The notes: a model not told the origin generated them from the sequence alone. Numbered from the stretch's first letter, positions 1-8,484 are shown. The stretch: 13,795 nucleotides of DNA from JANXAZ01 sp037446605 (GCA_037446605.1 JBBIIE010000083.1:1-13795), one strand, 5' to 3'. Numbers and translations: made by a program.

Positions 1-923
1 CAATGCCCGGGGTCGTCGACCCAACCGACCGCCTGCTCGGCCAGCCGCTCGAAGCGGTCGCCCACCGGGTGGCCGGCGAGCTCCAGGCGGACCAGGAGCG
101 AGGCGGCGTTCTGCAGCTCGATGTAGAAGCAGCGCTCGCCCGGCCGGACCGCCCGGTCGTAGAGGGCGAGCACCGCCTCGGGCTCGTCGCGCTCGAGCGC
201 GAAGAGCGCCGCGTGCCACCAGACATGGCCCTTGATCGGCCCGCGATCGTCCCACTGCTCGGGCGGGTGGGCGAGCCAGCGGCCGCCCTCCTCGAAGCGG
301 CCCTGCATCTCGAGCACGTGCGCCACCGCGTGCACCGCCCAGAGATCGCCCGGGTTGCGCTCGACCGCGGCGCGGCCCACGGGCTCGGCCGCCGCGTAGT
401 CGCCGCACTCCTCGAGCCCGAAGGCGAGCATGCCCTGGAGATGGCCGAAGCCCGGCAGGGCCTCGCCCCACTCGGGCAGCACGCCCGCCGGGGCCGCGCG
501 CACGAGCTCGGCATCGCCGCACCAGAAGGCCGCCGTCTGCAGGACGCGCACCGCCAGGATGTCGCGCGGCCAGGCACCCAGGATCGCCTGCCAGAGCCCG
601 AGCGCACGCTCCATGTCGTCGAGGGCCCAGGCCCGGGCGGCATCCAGGTGCAGCCGCTCGCGCGGCCCGAGCCGCGGCCGCTCGGCCTCGGCCAGGTCGA
701 GCTGCTCGACCGCCTTGGCGCGCAGCCGCCGGCTCTGCATCGAGAGGAAGAGCGCCGCGAGCAGGCAGCGGGCGAGCGCCAGTCCCGGGTCGGCGGCGAG
801 CGCGGCCCGGGCCCGCGGCAGGGCCTCGAGGCGGTACTCGAGGAAGGCCTCGACGGCCTGCTCGAAGGCCTCGAGTGCCGCCGGATCCTCGACCGTCACC
901 TCGAGGTCGCGTCGGTCGCGCAC
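1..923 (-). CDS. TTC38-type tetratricopeptide repeat protein (3' end outside window)
   Basis: The first 307 codons of a minus-strand gene are visible; the C-terminus lies beyond the left edge (the family is usually about 450 residues). The GTG start is preceded by GGGGAGGGGG at good spacing, and no in-frame ATG or GTG lies between it and the end of the upstream permease gene. The protein is soluble, with no signal peptide or membrane segment, and is built of Ala/Leu-rich helical repeats. Residues 198-206 (HAVAHVLEM, followed by QGR) and 232-241 (GHVWWHAALF) are the signature I associate with tetratricopeptide repeat protein 38. Bacterial members have no established biochemical role that I know of. 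It starts 45 bases after the MalG-like permease and is probably co-transcribed with it, but nothing shows that it takes part in transport. The family call is fairly sure; function is unknown. Confidence 0.8.
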   Translation of the reverse strand, partial: MRDRRDLEVTVEDPAALEAFEQAVEAFLEYRLEALPRARAALAADPGLALARCLLAALFLSMQSRRLRAKAVEQLDLAEAERPRLGPRERLHLDAARAWALDDMERALGLWQAILGAWPRDILAVRVLQTAAFWCGDAELVRAAPAGVLPEWGEALPGFGHLQGMLAFGLEECGDYAAAEPVGRAAVERNPGDLWAVHAVAHVLEMQGRFEEGGRWLAHPPEQWDDRGPIKGHVWWHAALFALERDEPEAVLALYDRAVRPGERCFYIELQNAASLLVRLELAGHPVGDRFERLAEQAVGWVDDPGH

Positions 924-968
924 GGCCCCCTCCCCGCGGTGTCCACGCCCCGGGGCCGGGACGACGGC

Positions 969-1829
969 TCAGCCGCCCTTGACCGCGCCGGCGGCGAGGC
1001 CGGTGACGATCTCGCGCTGGATCACCACGGTCAAGAGCAGCACCGGGGCGGTCACGATCAGGGCCGCGGCGGCGAGCGGCCCCCAGGAGACCTGCTCGAA
1101 GGAGAGCGCGTTGTAGACCGCCACGGGCAGGGTGCGGGTCTCCCGGCCGGCGAGCACGACGCCGAAGACGAAGTTGTTCCAGGAGAAGATGAAGGAGAGG
1201 ATCGCCGCCACCGTGATCCCCGGCCGGGCCAGGGGCATCGCCACCCTGCGGAAGGCCTGGCCCAGGGTGGCGCCGTCGATCAGCGCCGCCTCCTCGAGCT
1301 CGATCGGCAGGCCCTCGAAATAGCCCATCATGATGTAGACCACGATCGGCACGGTGATCACGAGGTGCGTGATCACGATCGGCACGAGCGTGCCGGTGAG
1401 CCCGAGCCAGCGGAACAGGATGAAGAGCGGGATCAGGTAGGAGAGCCCGGGGGTCATGCGCGCGATCAGGATCACGACCGCCATCCCGTGCGCGCGCGAC
1501 CGCGCGAGGCCCCAGCCCGCCGGCACGCCGATGAGCAGCGCCAGGAGCGTGGCCGAGCCCGAGACCAGCACGCTGTTCCAGGTGTAGAGCAGGAACGGGT
1601 TGTTCTCGAACACCGCCACGTAGTTGTGCCAGGCGGGCGCGGTCGGCCAGAAGACCGGCGGGTAGCTGGTGTTGTCGAGCTCGTTCTTGAGCGAGAGCGA
1701 CAGCATCCAGAGGAACACCGAGACCGCCGGGGCCACGATGACGAGCACGGCGAGCGCGAAGCCGAGCTTGCGCGCGAGCAGCCCGAGGCCGGCCGCGGGC
1801 GAGGTGGCGAAGGCGGCGGCCAGCCGCAT
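969..1829 (-). CDS. Carbohydrate ABC transporter permease, MalG-like
   Basis: Inner-membrane subunit of a binding-protein-dependent sugar importer, 286 residues, normal for the MalG/COG0395 family. An N-terminal helix (about 24-43) is followed by a periplasmic stretch and five further hydrophobic segments. The EAA loop that docks on the ATPase is clear at residues 178-204 (LEEAALIDGATLGQAFRRV, then MPLARPG). The ATG overlaps the stop of the MalF-like gene as TGATG, which indicates translational coupling and fixes the start. It pairs with the upstream permease to form the heterodimeric channel. The substrate cannot be read from the sequence. The family suggests a mono- or oligosaccharide or related polyol. 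Confidence 0.93.
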   Translation of the reverse strand: MRLAAAFATSPAAGLGLLARKLGFALAVLVIVAPAVSVFLWMLSLSLKNELDNTSYPPVFWPTAPAWHNYVAVFENNPFLLYTWNSVLVSGSATLLALLIGVPAGWGLARSRAHGMAVVILIARMTPGLSYLIPLFILFRWLGLTGTLVPIVITHLVITVPIVVYIMMGYFEGLPIELEEAALIDGATLGQAFRRVAMPLARPGITVAAILSFIFSWNNFVFGVVLAGRETRTLPVAVYNALSFEQVSWGPLAAAALIVTAPVLLLTVVIQREIVTGLAAGAVKGG

Positions 1830-2746
1830 CAGGCGACCTGCGCCCACTGGGTGCGCTGGCGCAGCCAGAGGAGGACGAGCGAGAGGATCACGATGATCAC
1901 GAAGAACACCACCACGACGGCCGACGCGTGGCCCATGTTGTAGAAGGAGAAGGCCTGCAGGTAGAGGTAGATGTTGATGGTCTCCGAGGCCGTGCCCGGC
2001 CCGCCCTGCGTGATCACGAAGATGGTGTCGAAGGCCTTCAAGGCATCGATCGTGCGGATCACCACGGCGACCATGACGAAGGGGAGGACGAGCGGCCAGG
2101 TGATGTGGCGGAACATCTGCCACTCGCTGGCGCCGTCGATCCGCGCGCTCTCGTAGGGCTCGCTCGGCAGGGAGGCGAGCCCGCCGAGCACGATCAGCAT
2201 GACGAGCGGCGTCCAGTGCCAGACCTCGACCAGGGCGAGCGAGGGGATCACGGTCGAGGCCTCGAACACCCAGAGCTGCGGCGGGATGCCGACGAGCGAG
2301 AGGAGGTAGTTGAGCACGCCCAGCTGCGGGTGGAACATCATGGTCCACACGAGCGCGATCGCCACCGGCGTGGCCATCATCGGCATGACGAAGAGGGTGC
2401 GGAGCACGCCGCGGAACGGGAACTCGCGGTGGAAGACGAGTGCCGCCAGGACGCCGAAGACGACCGGCAGCACGACCGCCAGGACGGTGAAGTAGAAGGT
2501 GTGCCAGATCGCCTCGAGGAAGCGGCCGTCGCGCGCGAGTGCCACGAAGTTGGCGAAGCCGACGAACTCCTTCTCGCCCACGATCCGCCAGTCGTGGACC
2601 GACATGTAGAGGGTGAACAGCCAGGGGAAGACGATCACCGCCAGCACCACGACGAGCGCGGGCAGCGCGAGCAGCAGGTAGCCGAACCGGCTCCCGCCGC
2701 CCGCCTGCACCCCGCGCCGTGCCGCGGGCGCGGCCGCCCCGGCCAC
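1829..2746 (-). CDS. Carbohydrate ABC transporter permease, MalF-like
   Basis: Inner-membrane subunit of the same importer (COG1175 family), 305 residues from the chosen GTG. Hydrophobic helices lie at about 22-46, 84-106, 117-138, 166-190, 218-233 and 275-296. The EAA loop is at 197-222 (PYESARIDGASEWQMFRH, ending in WPLVLP). ITQGGPGTASETINIYLY near residues 245-262 is a typical MalF-family stretch. The start is uncertain. GTG at 2746 lies 14 bases past the binding-protein stop and gives a normal length, but has no clear Shine-Dalgarno; GTG at 2710 would also keep every helix. The open frame continues upstream into the binding-protein gene, but that part is a shadow. The 3' end overlaps the MalG-like start. 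Confidence 0.9.
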   Translation of the reverse strand: MAGAAAPAARRGVQAGGGSRFGYLLLALPALVVVLAVIVFPWLFTLYMSVHDWRIVGEKEFVGFANFVALARDGRFLEAIWHTFYFTVLAVVLPVVFGVLAALVFHREFPFRGVLRTLFVMPMMATPVAIALVWTMMFHPQLGVLNYLLSLVGIPPQLWVFEASTVIPSLALVEVWHWTPLVMLIVLGGLASLPSEPYESARIDGASEWQMFRHITWPLVLPFVMVAVVIRTIDALKAFDTIFVITQGGPGTASETINIYLYLQAFSFYNMGHASAVVVVFFVIIVILSLVLLWLRQRTQWAQVA

Positions 2747-2760
2747 CGAAGGCCGCGGCC

Positions 2761-4107
2761 TCAGGCCTTCTCGCTCTTCTCGAGGATCGGCAGGAACTGC
2801 TCGGTGGCCTTCCTGAGCTCGGCCCTGACGTCGGCCCCGCCGATCATGTTTGTGAGCGCCACGCCGTAGATGTCGCGGAACTCGGTGACCGGCACGACGA
2901 TCGGCAGCGACGGCCGGCCGATCTTGCCGGATTCGACCAGCGCGTCGACCCAGCCCTGCGGGACCTTGAGGTTCTTGAGTGCCTCGGGGTCCCGGTAGGC
3001 CGAGTTGCGGACCGGCGAGCCGGCGCCGGCCGCGAGCATGCGCGCCTGGTTCTGCTTGTTGGTCGCCCACTGGCAGTAGAGCCAGGCCGGGCCCTGCTTC
3101 TTGGAGTAGGCGGAGATCCCCATGCCGTCGCCGAACATGCCGGAATGGCGGGCGACCGGGCCCTTGGGCATGACCCCGTAGCCGACCTTGCCCACGACCC
3201 GCGACTTGCTCGGGTCCTCGAGCGGCGGGGCGAAGCCGATGCCGTCGAACCACATGCCGATCCTGCCCTGCATGAAGTTCGCCTGGCACTCGTACCAGTT
3301 GAAGCCGGCCACGCCCGGCGGGGCGTACTTCGCGTTGAGCTCCCTGTAGAGCTCGGCCGCCTTCACCGCCGCCTCGCTCTCGCAGTTGACCTTGCCGGTG
3401 GCGGGATCGATGGCGTCGATCCCCCAGCCCTGGATGAAGCAGGTCCAGACCGGCACGTTGGCGTTCTTGAGGCCGCGGCTGACCCAGCCGAACCGGCCCT
3501 TGCCCGGGTCGGTGAGCGCCTTGGCGGCGGCCACCATCTCCTCGTAGGTGTCGGGATACTTGATCCCGGCCTGCTGGAACAGCTCCTTGTTCCAGTAGAG
3601 GATCCAGTAGTCGATGAACTTGGGCATCGTGTCCATCCGCCCGTCCGGCTGGGTGGCGAACACGATCCCCGCCTTGGAGAAGTCGTCGAAGTCGAGATCC
3701 GGGGCGGTCAGCGTCGGGTCGGCCAGGAGCGGGCGGAGGTCGGAGAGCCACCGACCCTTGCCGAACAGCCGCTTCTGCACGTGCCAGGAGACGCCGGTGA
3801 CGTCGAAGCTGGTGGCGCCCGAGGTGAACTCGATCACCTGCTTCTGGCGCTGCTGCTGCTCGGGCACCTGCTCGGAGCCGACCTGGATGCCGGTGAGCTC
3901 GGTGAACTCCTTCTCGTGCTTCTGCAACAGATCGGAGCGCGGGCTCTTGGCGAGCAGGACCTCGATCTTCTCGCCCTTGAAGCGCTTCCAGTCGAAGCTG
4001 GATTGGCCGAGCGCGAACCGCGCCACCCAGGGTGCCGCGAGCGTGCTCGCGGCCGTCGCGCCGAGCAGGCGCCGCCGCGTCGTGCCGAAGCCGTTCCCAT
4101 CCTGCAT
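2761..4107 (-). CDS. Extracellular sugar-type solute-binding protein with Tat signal
   Basis: Periplasmic receptor of the ABC importer (COG1653, MalE-like), 448 residues, typical length. The N-terminus carries a twin-arginine signal (TTRRRLLGATAAS, residues 9-21) with probable cleavage after ALG at 32-34, so it is predicted to be exported folded. Family landmarks include TGATSFDVTGVSW-type sequence at 96-108, MPKFIDYWILYWNKELF at 161-177 and the GMWFDGIGF stretch at 284-292. The mature part has four cysteines (223, 242, 274, 345), more than usual, so disulfides are possible. The ATG has an excellent ribosome site (GGGGGAGG, 5 bases upstream). It is first in an operon with two permeases; a promoter-like pair lies just upstream, and the aldolase gene diverges from the other side. 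The ligand is unknown. Confidence 0.93.
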   Translation of the reverse strand: MQDGNGFGTTRRRLLGATAASTLAAPWVARFALGQSSFDWKRFKGEKIEVLLAKSPRSDLLQKHEKEFTELTGIQVGSEQVPEQQQRQKQVIEFTSGATSFDVTGVSWHVQKRLFGKGRWLSDLRPLLADPTLTAPDLDFDDFSKAGIVFATQPDGRMDTMPKFIDYWILYWNKELFQQAGIKYPDTYEEMVAAAKALTDPGKGRFGWVSRGLKNANVPVWTCFIQGWGIDAIDPATGKVNCESEAAVKAAELYRELNAKYAPPGVAGFNWYECQANFMQGRIGMWFDGIGFAPPLEDPSKSRVVGKVGYGVMPKGPVARHSGMFGDGMGISAYSKKQGPAWLYCQWATNKQNQARMLAAGAGSPVRNSAYRDPEALKNLKVPQGWVDALVESGKIGRPSLPIVVPVTEFRDIYGVALTNMIGGADVRAELRKATEQFLPILEKSEKA

Positions 4108-4138
4108 GGAAGCCTCCCCCAGGAACCCTCTGGCGGGC

Positions 4139-4167
4139 ATCGTGGAGGCCGGGTAGCGGAGCGTCAA
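4139..4167 (-). promoter_or_regulatory. Predicted promoter of the ABC importer operon
   Basis: Read on the minus strand, TTGACG (4167-4162) and CACGAT (4144-4139) are separated by 17 bases, resembling a sigma-70 promoter with a strong -35 and a weak -10. The start of transcription would fall about 25 bases before the ATG of the binding protein. No convincing operator was found in the 102-base divergent spacer, and no equally good promoter was found for the aldolase on the plus strand. Confidence 0.4.
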
Positions 4168-4209
4168 GGCGACCGGCCGGGGCCGCTCGCACGCGGGGGA
4201 GATCTCGAC

Positions 4210-4983
4210 ATGGCGGTGCGGCGCAACGCGGCCCTGGCCAGGCTGCGGGCCGGGGGGGCGGTGTTCGGTCCGGCGCTGATCTACGGCTCGGCCGATCTGG
4301 CCGAACAGGTGGCGCTCCTGGGATTCGACTTCGTCTGGCTCGACTGGCAGCACGGCGAGAACGACGAGGTCACCTTGAGGAACCAGGTGGCGCGCTTCCG
4401 CGGCCTGGGCACGGTCCCCCTGCCGCGCGTCAAGTGGAACGAGCCGGGCACCATCGGCCGCACGCTCGATACCGGCGCCATGGGCGTGATCGTGCCGATG
4501 ATCGAGACGCCCGAGGAGGCGGCGGCCGCCGTGCAGGCGACCTTCTACCCGCCCAAGGGGCGGCGGTCGGGCGGCGGCGTGCGCCTCGGGCTCCTGGCCG
4601 ACAGCGAGGACGAGTATCTGCGCCGCGGCTCGGACGAGATCATGCTCGTCGTCATGGTCGAGAGCGAGGCGGCGATCGGCCGGATCGACGCGATCATGCA
4701 GGTGCCGGGCGTGGACGTCGTCCTGATCGGCCCGGGCGATCTGATGCTCGACCTCGAATCGCGCGGCAAGGGTGCGGCCGAGCACGAGCGGCTGTGCCTC
4801 GAGGTGGCGCGCGCCGCCCGGGCCACGGGCGTGGCCGCGGGCTATGTCTGCGGCTCGGCCGAGATCGCGCGGCGGCGGCTCGAGCAGGGCTTCCGCTTCA
4901 TCAACTGGGGCCTCGACCACCACTGCGTGGTCGAGGGCCTCGGCCGGGTGCTCGCCACCTGCCGGAGCTGGACGGCCGGCTGA
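4210..4983 (+). CDS. HpcH/HpaI-family class II aldolase
   Basis: Predicted cytoplasmic, divalent-metal-dependent aldolase that cleaves 4-hydroxy-2-oxo acids to pyruvate plus an aldehyde (HpaI / 2-keto-3-deoxy-sugar-acid aldolase group). It has 257 residues, normal for the family. Catalytic landmarks are present: His48 in WQHGEND, Arg73 in LPRVKWNEPG, metal ligands Glu151 in MVESEAAI and Asp177 in IGPGDLMLDL, and a FYPPKGRRSGGG-like active-site loop at 112-123. One variation is WLDWQHG where an acidic residue often precedes the His-Gly (for example DLEHG). The ATG follows GGGGGAGA at 8 bases. The frame is open far upstream, but that part is a shadow of the binding protein. Divergent pairing with a sugar importer suggests catabolism of a sugar acid. 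The exact substrate is not predictable. Confidence 0.9.
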   Translation: MAVRRNAALARLRAGGAVFGPALIYGSADLAEQVALLGFDFVWLDWQHGENDEVTLRNQVARFRGLGTVPLPRVKWNEPGTIGRTLDTGAMGVIVPMIETPEEAAAAVQATFYPPKGRRSGGGVRLGLLADSEDEYLRRGSDEIMLVVMVESEAAIGRIDAIMQVPGVDVVLIGPGDLMLDLESRGKGAAEHERLCLEVARAARATGVAAGYVCGSAEIARRRLEQGFRFINWGLDHHCVVEGLGRVLATCRSWTAG

Positions 4984-5261
4984 GGGCGGCCCCGGTGGCG
5001 CCCCGCCGACCACGCGGAGGCGGGGCCAACGGGCGAGGACCACGGCGAGCCCGCACGTCCGCGCGGCGAGCGCCGCGACGGAACCGAGCAGGGAGCCGAG
5101 CCGGCCGAGCGCCTCGGCGATCCGAACGAAGAGGACGAGGACGACCAACGCCGGCACGGGGAACCGAGCTCCCGCCTCGTGCACCCGCCCCTTCCTAGCG
5201 GGCAAGGGTGAACGAGCCGTTAACGCCGGTGCTCGGCCGTGCCGGTTCGCACCCGCCCCAC
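4984..5261. other. Convergent intergenic region between aldolase and aztD-like gene
   Basis: This 278-base spacer lies between two convergent genes. It holds a GC-rich hairpin just after the aldolase (listed separately). It also holds a minus-strand stretch from GTG 5184 to about 4990 with coding-like codon composition, preceded by AGGAAGGGG. The first residues of that frame would be a hydrophobic or amphipathic helix. The frame has no stop and runs antisense through the aldolase into the binding-protein gene, so I do not call a gene. Confidence 0.5.
5000..5026 (+). terminator. GC-rich hairpin after the aldolase, possible terminator
   Basis: GCCCCGCC (5000-5007) and GGCGGGGC (5019-5026) are perfect inverted repeats around an 11-base loop, starting 17 bases after the aldolase stop. 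There is no T-tract, so it is not a canonical intrinsic terminator. In GC-rich genomes such hairpins between convergent genes often serve both strands. Confidence 0.45.
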
Positions 5262-6542
5262 TCAGTGCACGTCGGGGGCGGCCATGCGGGTCGGCTTGCC
5301 GCCGACCTCGAGCCGCCGCAGAAGCGCGAGGTCGACCAAGGAGAGCTCGTGGATCGCACCCTCGGCCGGGTCGCTCACGTAGACCCGCTCGCCCATGCGG
5401 ACGAGCTCGGGTCGCATCGGCGCGTTCCAGGTGCAGTCGAACGGCGCCACCACCGGCCGGCTCGCCACCTCGCGCCAGCTCGCCACTTCGTAGAGCCGCA
5501 GCGTCCCGTCGGGGGTGAGGCCGACGAGCCGGTCGCCGCTCACCACGAACTGGCAGACGATCTGTCCCCCCGCGACCGGCATCACGTCCGCCGGGGAGAG
5601 CGCTGCCGCGTCGGGATCGATCCGCAGGAAGGCGCGGTACTCGCCCGGCCTGCCGTAATTGCCGACCGCCCAGCGCCCGCCGCCCCAGCTCAACGTGCTC
5701 GTCCGCCGGTCGTCGGGGTAGTCGAGCTTGCGGGTCTCGACGCCCGCCGGCGTGTCGCGCACGAGGAGGACCCCGCCGTCCGAGAGCGGGTGCCCCTCCT
5801 GCTTCATGAAGCAGCCGAAGAGGTGCAGCTCGCCCCTGGCGGCGTGGCCGTGATAGCCGCGGCAACGCCGCGCCGGATCGTCCGGCCGGTCGAGTTCGGC
5901 CAAGACCGCGCCGCCGGCGTCCAGGACCCGGAAGCCGATCGGCAGCGAGCTCGCCTCCTTCTCGCCGGCAACATAGGCCGGGTTCGGGGTCGAGACGAGC
6001 AGCCGCCCGTCGCGCATCGGCACCGCGATGCCGTGCTGCGGCCCGGGGCTCCGCCAGCGGCCGAGGCGCGGCGCCGGCTCGGCGAGCGTCGCCAACTCGA
6101 CGACATGCGCGACCGCATCCACGCGCGGCTGTCGGCCACCGTCGTAGAAGACCGCGACCCCGCCCTCGCCCTCGACCACGTGCCCGGGCTTGACGCCGGT
6201 GAGGCGGAGCGGCAGCAGGCGCGGCTCGCTCTTCTCGACGTCCCGGTGGTCGCCGTGCTCCTCGAAGACGAGGCCCGTGTCGAGGAAGCGGATGGTGCCC
6301 GCCTCGTCGCCCAGGCTCGCCGCCAGATACTCGCCGCCCGACAGGCCGACGAGGCGCGCCGAGGCCTTCTCGACGGGCAGCTCGTGGGTGACCCGGCCGT
6401 CGTCGAGGTCGAGCACGCGCAGCACCGGTGCGTCGTTGTCGGTGAAGAACAGCCGCCCCTGGGGCACGTCGTGCGCCGCGGCGGCCAGGGCGAGCAGTGC
6501 CGGTGCCGCCGCCGTGACGAAGAGACCGATCCGTCCTCGCAT
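5262..6542 (-). CDS. aztD: AztD-like periplasmic zinc metallochaperone (beta-propeller)
   Basis: 426-residue secreted protein. A Sec signal (residues 1-23, MRGRIGLFVTAAAP then an Ala/Leu run) would be cut before His24. The rest is a repetitive WD40/YVTN-like beta-propeller with repeats such as VLRVLDLDDGRV, TIRFLDTGLVF and TLRLYEVASW. It closely resembles the AztD family as I know it: FFTDNDAPVLRVLD, EEHGDHRDV (95-103), HGIAVP (170-175), LPIGFRVLD (200-208), the C-x3-H-x-H cluster at C227/H231/H233, and FGC at 242-244. AztD passes Zn(II) to the AztC binding protein of the AztABC importer, but neither aztC nor aztAB is here. A strong ribosome site (GGAGGAA) precedes the ATG, 21 bases after the DUF1826 gene. 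Family call good; zinc transfer by this copy is inferred. Confidence 0.8.
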   Translation of the reverse strand: MRGRIGLFVTAAAPALLALAAAAHDVPQGRLFFTDNDAPVLRVLDLDDGRVTHELPVEKASARLVGLSGGEYLAASLGDEAGTIRFLDTGLVFEEHGDHRDVEKSEPRLLPLRLTGVKPGHVVEGEGGVAVFYDGGRQPRVDAVAHVVELATLAEPAPRLGRWRSPGPQHGIAVPMRDGRLLVSTPNPAYVAGEKEASSLPIGFRVLDAGGAVLAELDRPDDPARRCRGYHGHAARGELHLFGCFMKQEGHPLSDGGVLLVRDTPAGVETRKLDYPDDRRTSTLSWGGGRWAVGNYGRPGEYRAFLRIDPDAAALSPADVMPVAGGQIVCQFVVSGDRLVGLTPDGTLRLYEVASWREVASRPVVAPFDCTWNAPMRPELVRMGERVYVSDPAEGAIHELSLVDLALLRRLEVGGKPTRMAAPDVH

Positions 6543-6563
6543 GGGTTCCTCCCGTGACGTCCG

Positions 6564-7235
6564 TTACCTCGCGGCGCCGCCGCCGCACGCGCCGGCACCC
6601 TCGTCGATCACGAGCAGCAGGCGATCGAGCCCGGTGCCGGAGAGCGGCGGCGAGCGGTGGATGCAGGGGGTGGGCGTGCGCGCGCCCGCGAAGAGCCCGA
6701 CCTCCAACCGCTCCAGGCGGTGGATGCGCGACGGCTCGGGCTCGGCCGGGAAGCCGTCGGCGGCGCGGACCACGTCGCGCGCCGCGAGCCACTCGGTCGC
6801 CGGTCCGCGCCAGGTGCACAGCAGGCGCCAGGCGACCCGATCGGCGTGGAAGCGCCGGCAGGCGTCGTCGCGGATCGCCTCCAGCCGGAGCCGGATCGGC
6901 GAGCTGCCGGTCACCCGCGCGTAGAGCCGGGCGAGATCGGCGACGTCGGCCAGGAGCGGCTGGAGCCGGACGGCCGCCTCGCCGAGCGCGCGGGCGAGCG
7001 CCGCGCCGACCTCCTCGGCCTCGATCCCCTCGAGCCGCAGATGCGGCAGCTCGGCGAAGTCGAGCGCGTCGACCAGTGCCACCAGACGCGGATCGACCGA
7101 CCGCCGCCAGATCACGAGCGCGGTGCCCGGCCAGCGGATCGAGGCGAGCCCGTCCGGCTCCGCGACGATCAGCGCCTCGGGTGCACCCGGCACCTGGCGG
7201 GCGCGCAGCGTGCGGCCGGCGGTGTGCAGGGACAC
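6564..7235 (-). CDS. DUF1826 domain-containing protein
   Basis: 223-residue protein without signal peptide or membrane helix, matching the DUF1826 family. The diagnostic core is DDACRRFHADRVAWRLLCTW followed by RGPATEW (residues 123-149), with CIHRSPPLSGTGLDRLLLVID at 191-211. The family has no proven function and is often found beside COG0523 GTPases. The conserved-looking H130-x-D132, H193 and R205 resemble the facial triad and 2-oxoglutarate-binding arginine of Fe(II) dioxygenases; this is inference, and a zinc or other metal site would also fit. The GTG start lies three bases after the zigA stop (TGAGCCGTG) without a good Shine-Dalgarno, so translation is probably coupled. Middle gene of the Zur-type operon, and likely made under zinc limitation. 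Confidence 0.85.
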   Translation of the reverse strand: MSLHTAGRTLRARQVPGAPEALIVAEPDGLASIRWPGTALVIWRRSVDPRLVALVDALDFAELPHLRLEGIEAEEVGAALARALGEAAVRLQPLLADVADLARLYARVTGSSPIRLRLEAIRDDACRRFHADRVAWRLLCTWRGPATEWLAARDVVRAADGFPAEPEPSRIHRLERLEVGLFAGARTPTPCIHRSPPLSGTGLDRLLLVIDEGAGACGGGAAR

Positions 7236-7238
7236 GGC

Positions 7239-8432
<1,194 letters not shown>

Positions 8433-8450
8433 GCCCCCTCCGCACACTCG

Positions 8451-8475
8451 CGTAATGTTATACAGTAACATAACG
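8451..8475 (-). promoter_or_regulatory. Zur-type operator upstream of zigA
   Basis: Arms CGTAATGTTA (8451-8460) and TAACATAACG (8466-8475) surround TACAG and match as inverted repeats at 9 of 10 positions. It is AT-rich in otherwise extremely GC-rich DNA and closely resembles the proteobacterial Zur box (ATGTTATA ... TATAACAT). It ends 18 bases before the zigA ATG and covers the predicted -10 element, as expected for zinc-dependent repression. No zur gene is in the window. Confidence 0.85.
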
Positions 8476-8484
8476 CCCGCGCAA
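8457..8484 (-). promoter_or_regulatory. Predicted zigA operon promoter
   Basis: On the minus strand, TTGCGC (8484-8479) and TATAAC (8462-8457) are 16 bases apart. The -10 matches the sigma-70 consensus at 5 of 6 positions and lies inside the Zur-type palindrome. Transcription would start near 8450, leaving a leader of about 18 bases. The 72 bases between the palindrome and the ccoS stop show no other clear signal. Confidence 0.5.

Noticed and set aside
3..1943. Long plus-strand open frame of 646 codons
   Set aside because: Antisense to the TTC38-type gene and both permeases, which have clear family signatures. Its translation is Arg/Glu/His-rich low-complexity, typical of a shadow frame in GC-rich DNA.
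2719..4209. Possible 497-residue N-terminal extension of the aldolase
   Set aside because: It is antisense to the binding protein, while the family N-terminus and a good ribosome site sit at 4210.
4108..6819. Minus-strand open frame that would fuse upstream sequence to the binding protein
   Set aside because: It is antisense to the aldolase and out of frame with the aztD-like and DUF1826 genes. The Tat signal and ribosome site define the start at 4107.
8433..8471. Upstream ATG at 8471 for zigA
   Set aside because: It lies within the Zur-type palindrome and adds residues not typical of the family; ATG 8432 has a strong ribosome site.
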